Shown: positions 46,547-54,829, counted from the stretch's first letter. The stretch: DNA of 64,000 nt from an uncultured bacterium (GCA_903824675.1 CAIJXV010000105.1:1-64000); one strand, 5' to 3'. Translations and numbers: made by a program. Notes: generated by a model from the letters alone, not told the origin.

Positions 46547-47545
46547 ATGAACCTGAAATGTCTTTTTGGTGTGCACGATTGGCGTAGTTTTGTTGGTAAC
46601 TTGGTCACCAGAGACACTTGCAAATGCATAAGGTGCGGGAAGACGCGTGACACAGGGCACAAGTGGTGTAGTTTTGTTGGTGACGGTGTCACCAGCGGCA
46701 CCTGCACATGCATGACGTGCGGGAAGAAACGTGACACAGGGCACATTTGGGGCTGTGTCAGCTGTCGGATATGCGGGAAACCACATGATGAATCCCATGT
46801 CTGGGACGGATGTAGATGCGCGGAATGCGGAAAGATCCGCGACGAGGGTCATGCTTGGAACTGCTTTCATTGCACGAGATGCGGGAAAAGTCGCACCGAA
46901 ACACACGACTGGGATGGTTGCAGGTGTAGGAAATGCGGTACGAGACGCGACGAAGAGCATGACTGGGACGGTTGCCGCTGCAAGAGATGTGGAAAGACAC
47001 GTGATGAAGAGCATCACTGGGATGGTTGCGTGTGTCGCTGGTGCGGAAAGACAAGAGATCAGGACCATCTTTGGGATCGTTGCGTATGCAGAGGGTGTGG
47101 AAAGAAACGTGATGAAGAGCACGATTGGAATGCATGTGTATGCAGGCGATGCCAAAAGACGCGCGATGATTTGCATGACTGGGATGGCTGTGTGTGCAAA
47201 AGATGCGGGAATACACGTGACGAGGAGCACGCTTGGGTTGGTTGTCGCTGCACCAAGTGCAAGGCCACTCGTGACTCGATAGGCGCGAAGGATATGTCGA
47301 GTTCAGAACTCGTTGAATATCTGCGAAAAATTGCCACGTATGAGGCGACCGATTCGCATTGGGATGCTCCTGCGGCAATCAATTCCCATGACAAATGTGT
47401 GGGTGCAGCACGTGTTCTAGGGAAAGAACTCCACGCGCGAGGCGGCGCGGCCTTGTTGAGGCAAGTGTTTGCAGAACTCCGAGGGTGCCCTGGAGCCCGC
47501 AATATTGATCTCTACTGGGATGGAATTGGCGAATGGCAAGGATGA
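46547..47545 (+). CDS. Protein of tandem 18-residue CxCxxC...H repeats (cassette 4)
   Basis: A 332-residue protein. From about residue 22 to 240 it consists of roughly twelve 18-residue repeats of the form C-x-C-x2-C-G-K-x-R-D-x2-H-x-W (for example 'DGCRCRKCGTRRDEEHDW'); the last is degenerate. Each unit offers three Cys and one His, as expected for a zinc or Fe-S site per repeat, with a conserved Trp between units. A C-terminal domain of about 85 residues ('LVEYLRKIATYEATDSHWDA') has no family I can name. AAAGG precedes the ATG. It is bounded by attC-like sites. I know of no function for this architecture. Confidence 0.75.
   Translation: MNLKCLFGVHDWRSFVGNLVTRDTCKCIRCGKTRDTGHKWCSFVGDGVTSGTCTCMTCGKKRDTGHIWGCVSCRICGKPHDESHVWDGCRCAECGKIRDEGHAWNCFHCTRCGKSRTETHDWDGCRCRKCGTRRDEEHDWDGCRCKRCGKTRDEEHHWDGCVCRWCGKTRDQDHLWDRCVCRGCGKKRDEEHDWNACVCRRCQKTRDDLHDWDGCVCKRCGNTRDEEHAWVGCRCTKCKATRDSIGAKDMSSSELVEYLRKIATYEATDSHWDAPAAINSHDKCVGAARVLGKELHARGGAALLRQVFAELRGCPGARNIDLYWDGIGEWQG
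46610..47270 (+). repeat. 54-bp coding tandem repeat
   Basis: The 18-residue protein repeats are visible in the DNA as about twelve units of 54 bp, with the recurring core TGCGGAAAGAC and GATGAAGAGCA. The central units are most alike, suggesting recent unit duplication. Confidence 0.75.
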
Positions 47546-47549
47546 AGGT

Positions 47550-47625
47550 GCCGAACAACCGTCTGCTCACGTATTTTCCAACCCGCGGCGGGTTGGAAAA
47601 ACGGAGAGGCGGGACGTGTGCGCCG
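47550..47625 (+). other. Degenerate attC-like site 4
   Basis: It starts with GCCGAAC (47550-47556) and has the palindromic centre CCAACCCGCGGCGGGTTGG. Over its length it aligns with attC-like site 5 at 48358 (AACAACsGyCTGGCTC..CGTATT, then ACCCGCG..CGGGTT). The right-hand GTT core is lost, so this cassette may no longer move. Confidence 0.55.
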
Positions 47626-47669
47626 GGCATGTGGCGTGACTAGGAGGTGAGAGACCTCTACCCAGGTAA

Positions 47670-47957
47670 ATAGCAGAACCGAAGGGTTACCGGACGGCAG
47701 AACAAAGACGACGTGAAGAGGAGAACGCCCGACGAGAGAGGGAGAGACGCGAAGATGAGCGCAAGAAAGAAGATGCGCGTCGAGCAGAGGAACGAAGGAA
47801 GGAAGAAGCACGCAAAGCGGAGGAAGCGCGAGTGCAGGGGGTCAAGGCCAAACGCCAGGCCGCCGGGCAGTGCGAGAACTGCGGCCATGCGCTGGGTTTC
47901 ATGGAGCGCCTGTTCAAACGGAACAAGCATCCCGCGTGCAGAACCTACACGGACTAA
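47670..47957 (+). CDS. Possible charged protein with C-terminal zinc ribbon; no standard start
   Basis: An open frame of 95 codons begins after a TAA at 47667 and ends at 47957 with no ATG, GTG or TTG near its 5' end. It encodes a long Arg/Glu/Lys-rich helix ('RREEENARRERERREDERKK') and then a neat metal-site tail: 'GQCENCGHALGFMERLFKR' and 'HPACRTYTD'. The tail looks like a real protein end, so the gene may have lost its start or use a rare codon (ATA at 47670). An AGGAGGT ribosome site lies at 47642, about 20 bp upstream. Confidence 0.4.
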   Translation: MAEPKGYRTAEQRRREEENARRERERREDERKKEDARRAEERRKEEARKAEEARVQGVKAKRQAAGQCENCGHALGFMERLFKRNKHPACRTYTD

Positions 47958-48095
47958 CACCAAGGCAGAGAAGAACTGCCAACCAGAGGCCGAACCGTAC
48001 CGTTGCCCCGTGCGGACGCGGGGCAACGTCCGGTTACTGCCTCCTGTCAGACTAAGCTTCCGCAGATAGTATCAGAACCCGAAAGGAGCATATGC

Positions 48096-48353
48096 ATGGA
48101 CATGCAGATCACTCATTCAAACCTTGGAGCCATTCTTTCCAAGTACCCCGATCTTTCAGAGGCCGAGAAGCAGGCGATTCAGGCTCAACTGACGCAGGCC
48201 GCCGAAAAGGATCCGGAGTTCTGGACGGCTGTTGTTGACTACATGAAAGAGGATCCCATGCCGGACATCTCAGACCGACTTGCAATCTTCGAGGCAATCG
48301 ACCCCACTGGCCAACTGGCAACTGAGATCGGCGATCGGTACTACTCAGTCTGA
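48096..48353 (+). CDS. Small hypothetical protein (cassette 5)
   Basis: An 85-residue acidic, helix-rich protein ('LSEAEKQAIQAQLTQAAEKD', 'DISDRLAIFEAIDPTGQLAT') that I do not recognise. AAAGGAG precedes the ATG at 48096. It ends 5 bp before an attC-like site and so is the carried gene of a cassette. No membrane or metal motif is visible. Confidence 0.6.
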   Translation: MDMQITHSNLGAILSKYPDLSEAEKQAIQAQLTQAAEKDPEFWTAVVDYMKEDPMPDISDRLAIFEAIDPTGQLATEIGDRYYSV

Positions 48354-48357
48354 AATA

Positions 48358-48429
48358 TGCCAACAACGGCTGGCTCCCGTATTCCTCACCCGCGACGGGT
48401 TCGGAATCCGGTGACCGCCAGCGTTCGGC
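48358..48429 (+). other. attC-like site 5
   Basis: A 72-bp palindrome from TGCCAAC (48358-48364) to GTTCGGC (48423-48429). Inner arms CGGCTGGC and ACCGCCAGCG pair, and the centre has CCCGCGACGGG. It closes the cassette of the small hypothetical protein and precedes the mazEF-like pair. Confidence 0.7.
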
Positions 48430-48495
48430 ACGGAGAAAGACCTTGCTCGCCGCCCCAGCCGAATGTATCCTCTTTGTAGATACAGGAGACAGACC

Positions 48496-48738
48496 ATGCA
48501 AACGACGATTCGGAAGTGGGGAAACAGTCTGGCCGTGCGTATCCCGAAGGCATTCGTGAAGGAGGCGCACGTTGCGTGCGGAACCCCGGTTGATCTTTCG
48601 GTTGACGACGGGAAGATCGTAATCGATCCACATACGAAGTCTGAGTACAGGCTCGAAGACCTGCTCAAGGGAGTCACCAAGCGCAACCTTCATGCGGAAG
48701 TCGCTACGGGCGTCGTCGTCGGACGGGAGGCGTGGTGA
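48496..48738 (+). CDS. MazE/AbrB-type antitoxin
   Basis: An 80-residue protein with the SpoVT/AbrB swapped-hairpin start 'IRKWGNSLAVRIPKAFV', which binds DNA, and a C-terminal tail that would thread into the toxin. CAGGAGA precedes the ATG at 48496. Its stop overlaps the toxin start by 1 bp (TGATG). It follows the last attC-like core, so the pair may be the final cassette; addiction pairs are frequent passengers in such arrays. Confidence 0.9.
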   Translation: MQTTIRKWGNSLAVRIPKAFVKEAHVACGTPVDLSVDDGKIVIDPHTKSEYRLEDLLKGVTKRNLHAEVATGVVVGREAW

Positions 48739-49079
48739 TGTCGGCCGCGTACTGCCCGAAACGGGGAGATGTGGTCTGGATATCCTTCGCCCCTCAAGCG
48801 GGACACGAGCAAGCCGGCCATCGGCCGGCGCTGGTGCTTTCGCCGGAATCGTACAACCGCAAAGTGGGGTTGGCGCTCCTTTGCCCGATCACGAACCAGA
48901 TCAAGGGGTACCCCTTCGAGGTCAGCCTGCCAGATGGCCTCACGGCGTCCGGCGTCGTTCTGTCCGATCAAGTGAAGAGCATGGACTGGAAGGTGCGTGG
49001 GGCGTCGTTTCTTTGTCGACTGCCGGAGACCGTCGTGCGCCAGGTGCTGCACAAGGTCGGCACGCTGCTCGATGCGTGA
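48738..49079 (+). CDS. MazF/PemK-type endoribonuclease toxin
   Basis: A 113-residue toxin. 'KRGDVVWISF' (8-17), 'GHEQAGHRPALVLSPE' and 'LLCPITNQIKGYPFEV' are MazF hallmarks; the Arg and Thr of the active site lie in the second and third stretches. The protein would cut mRNA at short sequences. I used the ATG at 48738; two GTG codons just upstream are alternatives. No attC is visible downstream, though a 22-nt repeat relative lies at 49094. Confidence 0.92.
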   Translation: MSAAYCPKRGDVVWISFAPQAGHEQAGHRPALVLSPESYNRKVGLALLCPITNQIKGYPFEVSLPDGLTASGVVLSDQVKSMDWKVRGASFLCRLPETVVRQVLHKVGTLLDA

Positions 49080-49179
49080 AAAAGAGAATGGAACCGAATC
49101 GTAGATGCACCTCACCGGTTGCGTACTACAATGAAATAAAAGATTCGCACAACAGCCATAGATTGGTAGTTTATTTTCC

Positions 49180-51801
49180 ATGAAAACGAAACCCATCGAT
49201 TCAACTAAAGCCCGCAACTGGTTGGATTTGCCGAGTCCCTTCCCGCATCCTGTCTCTCATGCCGCGGTTGCCGCGAGCCCCGCGAAATCAATACTGGGTG
49301 TCCTGCTGAATTCCAAGGGCGATGCGACGGCTGACGAAAACACGGATATCGAAATCTGGTATGACCCGTTGGCTCTTTATCTCAAGGCCCGATGTCACAC
49401 GAAGGCGATGGATCGGGTGCGCAAACTGGCGGCGAATAAAATTCCTTATGGCCGCGATGCCTGGGGCGACGATGCCTTGGAGATCCAGATCGATGTGGGT
49501 CGGACCTGCACCCAGCATCGGCATTTCATCCTGCCGCCGAATGGCTTGCCCGTGATCTTTACCGGGTTTAACAATCGAACCGAGCAGGGGTGGCATCCGG
49601 CGTTTGATTTCCGCGTGGCTCTGGAGGAGAACGCCTGGGTGATCGAGGCGACCTTCCCCTTTGCGATCCTGGGGAATATTCCGGCGAAAGGCGATATCTG
49701 GGGATTGAATGTGATGCGGGTCAATCCTTCTGAGCCCGCCGGTTATGTCCAATGGTCTCCCACCTTCGGGGATGCTTTGCGTCCCGAGGTATTTGGCGAA
49801 ATCCAGTTTTCGGGGAAACCCGGTGATCGGCCGGCAGAGATCGCCGCCTATGCCCGCCGCGCAGCGGAACGAAAGACTTTCTTTCTCACCACCATCAATG
49901 GGATCCAGGACCGTGAGATCCTTCAGGCCTTGGGCGTTTCCGACTGGACGGCCTGGGGCGATTACCTGGCGAAACGGTCCGCCCCGCTTCCCGTGCGATG
50001 GGACGATTTTATGCCCGGCCGGGACGGGATCCCCGAATGGGATCGCCCCCTGCTCATGGAGATGGCCGAGACCCTGGTGACGCAGATCGCCGGATGGACG
50101 ATGGACCCGCCGGATCCCGCCGCCTTTGGTATCGAGCGACTGGAGTCCCTGGGCGATGCCTATTTACTGACCGGCGACCGTCGGTATGTATCGGCGTTCG
50201 AGCAGGCACTGAAGGTCCATGCGCGCCGGATGGAGCAGATCACGGCGAGCATTACCGGGCCGGATGTCACGCTTCACTATTCCACCAATCCTTATTACGA
50301 TGCGCAGATAATTCGCGCGGAGATGCTCTCCTATACCTACCTCTCCATGAGGCAGGCCGGACTGGCGCCCGAGACCCACGCGACGATGATGCGGACGGTT
50401 TTGCGCGGATGCCGTTCCGCGGCGTTCAACATCAGCACCGCCTATAATTACGGTAATCATCAAGTTTATGAAAGCGGCGGGTTCGCCTCTGTGGCCGCCT
50501 TATTCCCTGAATTTTCAGAGAGTGATGCCTGGGCGCAGATCGCGTCCCGTTCCATCCGATTGCACTTGGAACGCGAAATCTATCCCGATGGCGGCTACCG
50601 GGAACGCTGTGGATACCACTCGGTCGCCATGAGTTATGCCATGCATGCCGTGGCAACGATTCAACAAAACGGATTGGAGCGGCGGTTTCCCGAACTGATG
50701 AGTCCGGAGACCTTGGCGACACTGAAGCGTATGCACGAGTGGCTTCTCCAGGTCACCACGCCCGGTGGCGTCATGCCGGCTTTTGGCGATTGTGGAGCCT
50801 CCAGCTATCTCCGCTTTTTCCGGCGGGGTGCGGGGATTTTTTCACGTCCTGACTTTGCCTGGCCGCTGCAACAATCGGCGCCCGCCATGGTTCCACCCGG
50901 GATCGTGCCGCGGGAACCCGATTTTCCCCAATCGGTCAACCTGGCCTCGCACTTTACGATTCTCCGCGATGGCTGGACCTCCTCCTCCTTCTACATGGCC
51001 ATCGATCATGGCCCGCTGGGCGGACAACACAGCCATATCGATACCCTGGGCTTTGTCGCCTATGCGCACGGGCAACCGGTGGCGCTCGATTCCGGGATTG
51101 GTGTCAGCTATGACGATGCCCGATATATCGATTGGTTCCGTTCGCTCCGGGCGCATAACGTGGTCGCCATCGACGACCTTGAATCCGAGAAAGTGGCCGA
51201 ATGCACCTTCTGGAAACCGGGGTCACACATGGATGTTGTCGGGCTGCGCAGTCATGCCTACGGACAGGCATTGAAGATCATCCATGACCGGGTGATTTTT
51301 TTTGCGAAGGGGGTGGGGTGGTTATTCGTCGAACGGCTTTCCGCGCCAGACACCGTCAACCTGGCGGACCATCATATCGACTGGCTCCTGCACACACCCT
51401 ATTCGTTGGTGCCCCTGAGTCCCGGCATCCTGCACGGTTCAGCGGAGGGCGGAGGACTGCTGGTGCTGGCGGGAAATTCCGGAGATATGGAAGTTCCGCA
51501 ATTGGAAAAGAAACCCGCTTCTTTCGCGCCTGCCGAAGCGCGGCAGATGCGCTTGTGGGATGCCGGATGGGGTGCCGGACGGGAATGGGCGAAAAAGGTG
51601 ACTCCCGACATTACCAGCCTCACCTGGCGGATGAAGCCTGTAAAGGGAAATACCTGTGAGTGGGCCGTGGGTCTGTTTCCTTATCAAGGGGCACGCCCGA
51701 ATGCGCAATTGAGTTCAACTCCGGACGGTTGGATTCTGAAGACCGACGGAAAGCCAATCGTGCATTTCAACCGCGGGGATATCGGACCGATGCGGGGATA
51801 G
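49180..51801 (+). CDS. Heparinase II/III-family protein with N-terminal CBM9-like domain
   Basis: An 873-residue protein without a signal peptide. Residues about 30-220 resemble a CBM9-type sugar-binding domain ('IEIWYDPLALYLKARCHTK', 'WGDDALEIQID'). The middle is an alpha/alpha toroid with 'YNYGNHQVYESGG' (N and H expected at the lyase active site) and 'YRERCGYHSVAM' (Tyr). The C-terminal beta region has 'LGGQHSHIDTLGF' with the H-x-H that binds metal in heparinase II/III lyases. It likely cleaves an acidic polysaccharide by beta-elimination; the substrate is unknown, and the cytoplasmic location suggests short oligomers. Confidence 0.82.
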   Translation: MKTKPIDSTKARNWLDLPSPFPHPVSHAAVAASPAKSILGVLLNSKGDATADENTDIEIWYDPLALYLKARCHTKAMDRVRKLAANKIPYGRDAWGDDALEIQIDVGRTCTQHRHFILPPNGLPVIFTGFNNRTEQGWHPAFDFRVALEENAWVIEATFPFAILGNIPAKGDIWGLNVMRVNPSEPAGYVQWSPTFGDALRPEVFGEIQFSGKPGDRPAEIAAYARRAAERKTFFLTTINGIQDREILQALGVSDWTAWGDYLAKRSAPLPVRWDDFMPGRDGIPEWDRPLLMEMAETLVTQIAGWTMDPPDPAAFGIERLESLGDAYLLTGDRRYVSAFEQALKVHARRMEQITASITGPDVTLHYSTNPYYDAQIIRAEMLSYTYLSMRQAGLAPETHATMMRTVLRGCRSAAFNISTAYNYGNHQVYESGGFASVAALFPEFSESDAWAQIASRSIRLHLEREIYPDGGYRERCGYHSVAMSYAMHAVATIQQNGLERRFPELMSPETLATLKRMHEWLLQVTTPGGVMPAFGDCGASSYLRFFRRGAGIFSRPDFAWPLQQSAPAMVPPGIVPREPDFPQSVNLASHFTILRDGWTSSSFYMAIDHGPLGGQHSHIDTLGFVAYAHGQPVALDSGIGVSYDDARYIDWFRSLRAHNVVAIDDLESEKVAECTFWKPGSHMDVVGLRSHAYGQALKIIHDRVIFFAKGVGWLFVERLSAPDTVNLADHHIDWLLHTPYSLVPLSPGILHGSAEGGGLLVLAGNSGDMEVPQLEKKPASFAPAEARQMRLWDAGWGAGREWAKKVTPDITSLTWRMKPVKGNTCEWAVGLFPYQGARPNAQLSSTPDGWILKTDGKPIVHFNRGDIGPMRG

Positions 51802-51810
51802 CATCCCCAG

Positions 51811-52117
51811 CGGAAGGCTGTAGGTTTTTAGGCTGTAGACTATTAGAAAAGCCCTAGAAACCGCAAAACTCGATCCCTCGGACCTGCGTGCCATTTCTGA
51901 CTTCGTAAGCGCCTCGTTAATTCTTTGACCTAACAGCCTAACGTCTAAGCCCCTACAGCCTGGGTATCTCTGCGGAAGGCTGTAGGCTGTTAGAAAAGCC
52001 CCAGAAACCGCAAAACTCGATCCCTCGGACCTGCGTGCCATTTCTGATTGAGTAAGCGTCGCATGAATCCTTTGACCGAACAGCTTAACGCCTAAGCCCC
52101 TACAGTCTGGGTGTCCC
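51811..52117. repeat. Two tandem ~150-bp repeat units with inverted ends
   Basis: Each unit starts GGAAGGCTGTAGG and ends TAAGCCCCTACAG, so the ends are roughly inverted. A central 44-bp block (51857-51900 and 52003-52046) containing AAACTCGATCCCTCGGACCT is nearly identical in both. Each unit could fold into a long hairpin; it looks like a non-coding mobile or structural RNA-type element duplicated in place. Confidence 0.75.
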
Positions 52118-52127
52118 TGTGGCCGCT

Positions 52128-52161
52128 CTATTATTTTCCTGTGGTCGCCACCCGAAAATAG
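52128..52161. promoter_or_regulatory. Palindromic element upstream of the radical SAM gene
   Basis: CTATTATTTTCCTGTGG, two bases, then CGCCACCCGAAAATAG; the right arm is identical over GCCACCCGAAAATAG to the element before the LarA-type gene. It ends 16 bp before the GTG start at 52178. Confidence 0.5.
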
Positions 52162-52177
52162 TGGCAAGATTGGCGGC

Positions 52178-53560
52178 GTGAAAATTCTGTTGATCCAGAC
52201 CCCGTCCCGTGAGCCTTGCCAGGAAACCCTGGTCGTGCCGCCCTTGGGTTTGGCCTATCTCGCCGCTGTAGCCCGCCAGGGCGGACATACCGTCGCGATT
52301 CTCGATGCCTTTGCCGAAGGACTGTCCTGGGATGCGTTTGAGGCCCGGGTTCGGTCTGCCCGGGCCGACTTGATCGGCATCACCGGCATGACGCCCATCG
52401 CCGATTCCGTGCAACGCGCCATCCGGCTCTGTCGGCCGCATGCCCGGTGGCTGGCGTTGGGGGGACCGCATGCCACCGCCCAGCAGGACGCGGTGATGAA
52501 GGATAATCCGGAACTCGACTTTGCCGTGATCGGGGAAGGGGAGATTACTTTTCGGGAACTCTTGCAGGCTCTCGAACAGGGGACATCGCCCGACGGATTG
52601 GCTGGCCTGATCACCCGGACCGGCGCCGGCCCGACCCGACCGCTGATGGAGAAACTGGACGATCTGCCTTTCCCGGCGCGGGATCTCCTGCCGAATGATC
52701 GCTACCGGTATCCGCTGTCCACCGGCCGGCGGATTACCACGATGATCTCCTCGCGCGGGTGCCCGTATGGCTGTATTTTCTGCGATAAAAATGTTTTTGG
52801 ATCCCGTTGGCGTGCCCGGTCGGCCGAGCAGGTTTTAAGTGAAATCGACACGGTCGTGAAAGAATACGGGGTCCAAACCCTGATTTTTTACGATGACCTG
52901 TTCACCCTCAAGCCCGACCGGTTGCGTGCCATCTGCGAAGGATTGATTGCGCGCAAATATAATCTGACCTGGAAAGCCGAAGGGCGGGTGGATTTGGCTG
53001 ACGCGGAGTTGTTGCGCCTGATGCGGAGGGCCGGTTGCGATACGCTGGCTTACGGGGTGGAAAGCGCCAATCCCAAAGGACTGGAATACCTGGGGAAACG
53101 CACCACGCCCGATCAGATCCGGAAAGCTTTTCAGGCCACCCGGGCGGCGGGGATCAAAACCGTGGGCTATTTCATCCTGGGCATTCCGGTGGAAACCTAT
53201 GAGGACGCCCTGCGGACGATCCGCTTCGCCACGGAAATAAAAACCGATTACGCCCAGTTCAGCATTCTGTCCCCCATGCCCGGCACCCGCCTATACAAGG
53301 AGGCGGTCGAACGCGGCTGGTATCGGGAAATCGCCGCCCAGAATGTGAACGACAAGGATCGCCTGCGGCCGGTGGTGATTTCCGAGAACTGGGATGAAGC
53401 CCGGCTGATCGCCATTGTTCGCCAGGCGCACCGAATGTTTTACCTGCGGCCAGGCTACGTCTGGCATAGTCTCGTCGGGATTCGATCCTGGGAGGAAGCC
53501 GGCAACCTGATGCGTCTCGGTTGGGACATGTTCAAGTATGTTTTCCGGCGGGTGACCTGA
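52178..53560 (+). CDS. B12-binding-domain radical SAM protein
   Basis: A 460-residue protein of the BchE/HpnP-like group. Residues about 1-130 form a cobalamin-binding Rossmann fold ('VVPPLGLAYLAAVARQGGH', 'LGGPHAT', 'VIGEGEITF'); the DxHxxG histidine is not evident, as in other members that bind B12 base-off without it. The radical SAM cluster is C195-x3-C199-x2-C202 ('CPYGCIFC'). The start is GTG. It is followed 4 bp later by a GT2 gene, so it may modify a lipid or glycan that the transferase uses; this link is inference. Confidence 0.9.
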   Translation: MKILLIQTPSREPCQETLVVPPLGLAYLAAVARQGGHTVAILDAFAEGLSWDAFEARVRSARADLIGITGMTPIADSVQRAIRLCRPHARWLALGGPHATAQQDAVMKDNPELDFAVIGEGEITFRELLQALEQGTSPDGLAGLITRTGAGPTRPLMEKLDDLPFPARDLLPNDRYRYPLSTGRRITTMISSRGCPYGCIFCDKNVFGSRWRARSAEQVLSEIDTVVKEYGVQTLIFYDDLFTLKPDRLRAICEGLIARKYNLTWKAEGRVDLADAELLRLMRRAGCDTLAYGVESANPKGLEYLGKRTTPDQIRKAFQATRAAGIKTVGYFILGIPVETYEDALRTIRFATEIKTDYAQFSILSPMPGTRLYKEAVERGWYREIAAQNVNDKDRLRPVVISENWDEARLIAIVRQAHRMFYLRPGYVWHSLVGIRSWEEAGNLMRLGWDMFKYVFRRVT

Positions 53561-53564
53561 ATCT

Positions 53565-54614
53565 ATGAAGGCCGTGGCCGTCATCCTGCTGAATTACCGC
53601 GATTACGCCCAACGGTATCTTCCCGACTGCCTGTCCAGCCTGCGCGCCCAAACCGGCGCCCCTCCCATCCGGCTGTATATTGTGGATAACGCTTCAACGG
53701 CGGAGTCTGAAGCTTTCCTGCGCGCGACCGCCCCGGAGGCGGTCATTGTGCGGAACGCCGGAAACGACGGGTTCGCCAAGGGCAACAATGATGGCTTGCG
53801 CCAGGCCTTGGCGGCAGGCGCGGATCATTGCATTTTGTTCAACATGGATACCGTGATCGCCCCTGATGCGGTGGCCCAACTGGTGCGCAAAGCCGAATCC
53901 GATCCGGCCATCGGTGCGGTCCAGGCTCGACTGATGCTGTGGGAGGAAAAGGATCGAATCAACAGTCTGGGCAATTGCACCCATTTTCTGGGATTTGGTT
54001 ACTGTTCCGGATATCGCCGCCCCTATGAGCCCGGAGCCCCAACGGTTGAAGACATCGGCTATCCCAGCGGTGCGGCGGTTCTCTTGACCCGGGAGTTGCT
54101 GAATACCATCGGGCTTTTTGATGAGACTTTTTGGATGTATAACGAAGATCAGGATCTAGGTTGGCGGGCGAAGTTGGCGGGGTACCGGGTGGTGCTGGCG
54201 GCTGATGCGGTGGTCTGGCACAAATATGCCTTCCAACGGCTGGCTTCAAAATATTATTGGATGGACCGCAACCGGATCCTCTTTATTCTTAAAAACTACC
54301 GCTGGGGCACTTTGTTGTTGATCGCCCCGGCTTTCTGGGTGATGGAAGTGGGCGTATTATTTTTCGCCCTTCGCCAGGGATGGGTCCACGAAAAATTCAA
54401 GGTATGGGGCTATTTTTTAAAGCCCGCTAACTGGCTCGTATTACTCCGTGAACGGCGCCGGGTTCAACGTCTGCGGAAACAGACGGATCGTAAGATCACC
54501 GATGATTTTTCGGGGTCGATTTGGTATGCGGAGATCGATAGTCCCGTCCTGCGCTGGGTGAACCCGATCTTTGCCGGTTACTGGCGGTGTGTCCGCGCGT
54601 TGATTTGGTGGTAG
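53565..54614 (+). CDS. Glycosyltransferase family 2 (rhamnosyltransferase-like)
   Basis: A 349-residue GT-A enzyme. The N-terminal part has 'AVILLNYRDYAQRYLPDCL' and 'IYIVDNAS'-like sequence ('LYIVDNASTAESE'), and the metal site is 'LFNMDT' (about 89-94); 'MYNEDQDLGWRAKLAGYRV' carries the catalytic ED and DLGWR of this GT2 subgroup. A hydrophobic stretch ('GTLLLIAPAFWVMEVGVLFF') near 250 suggests membrane attachment. It follows the radical SAM gene by 4 bp. Confidence 0.92.
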   Translation: MKAVAVILLNYRDYAQRYLPDCLSSLRAQTGAPPIRLYIVDNASTAESEAFLRATAPEAVIVRNAGNDGFAKGNNDGLRQALAAGADHCILFNMDTVIAPDAVAQLVRKAESDPAIGAVQARLMLWEEKDRINSLGNCTHFLGFGYCSGYRRPYEPGAPTVEDIGYPSGAAVLLTRELLNTIGLFDETFWMYNEDQDLGWRAKLAGYRVVLAADAVVWHKYAFQRLASKYYWMDRNRILFILKNYRWGTLLLIAPAFWVMEVGVLFFALRQGWVHEKFKVWGYFLKPANWLVLLRERRRVQRLRKQTDRKITDDFSGSIWYAEIDSPVLRWVNPIFAGYWRCVRALIWW

Positions 54615-54658
54615 AAGAATTCAGGTCCGACGCTTTCAATGGATATCATCCTTGGAGT

Positions 54659-54681
54659 GCGGCAGTTCACTGCCGCTTTTT
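54659..54681 (+). terminator. Intrinsic terminator after the radical SAM/GT2 pair
   Basis: GCGGCAGT and ACTGCCGC form an 8-bp perfect stem with a 2-base centre and are followed by TTTTT, 45 bp after the GT2 stop. The element (GGAGTGCGGCAG...) also looks like a member of a dispersed repeat family. Confidence 0.8.
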
Positions 54682-54829
54682 CACCTGACGCAGGGAACGC
54701 GTCCGATAGGGTGGAATAAGTTCCGCAGTTCGAAAAGGAAGGGGGCCGAAAAAGGGCGGCCATCGTCCGCCCCCACAGAAGAATTTAATTTACAGTCGCC
54801 GTGGGGGCTCAGAACTTGTCCCCATCGGA

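Larger units (their letters stand above)
51802..52177. other. Intergenic region with a tandem repeat and a palindrome
   Basis: There is no gene. Two repeat units (51811-51966 and 51973-52117) fill most of it, followed by the palindrome at 52128-52161 just before the radical SAM start. Confidence 0.75.

Noticed and set aside
46610-47270. CRISPR array
   Set aside because: The regular units are 54-bp coding repeats without unique spacers; no cas genes are in the window.
46541-47378. Long minus-strand open frames opposite the Cys/His-repeat gene
   Set aside because: They arise from the regular 54-bp repeats on the other strand; the plus frame has a ribosome site, a sensible Cys/His pattern and an attC-like site after it.
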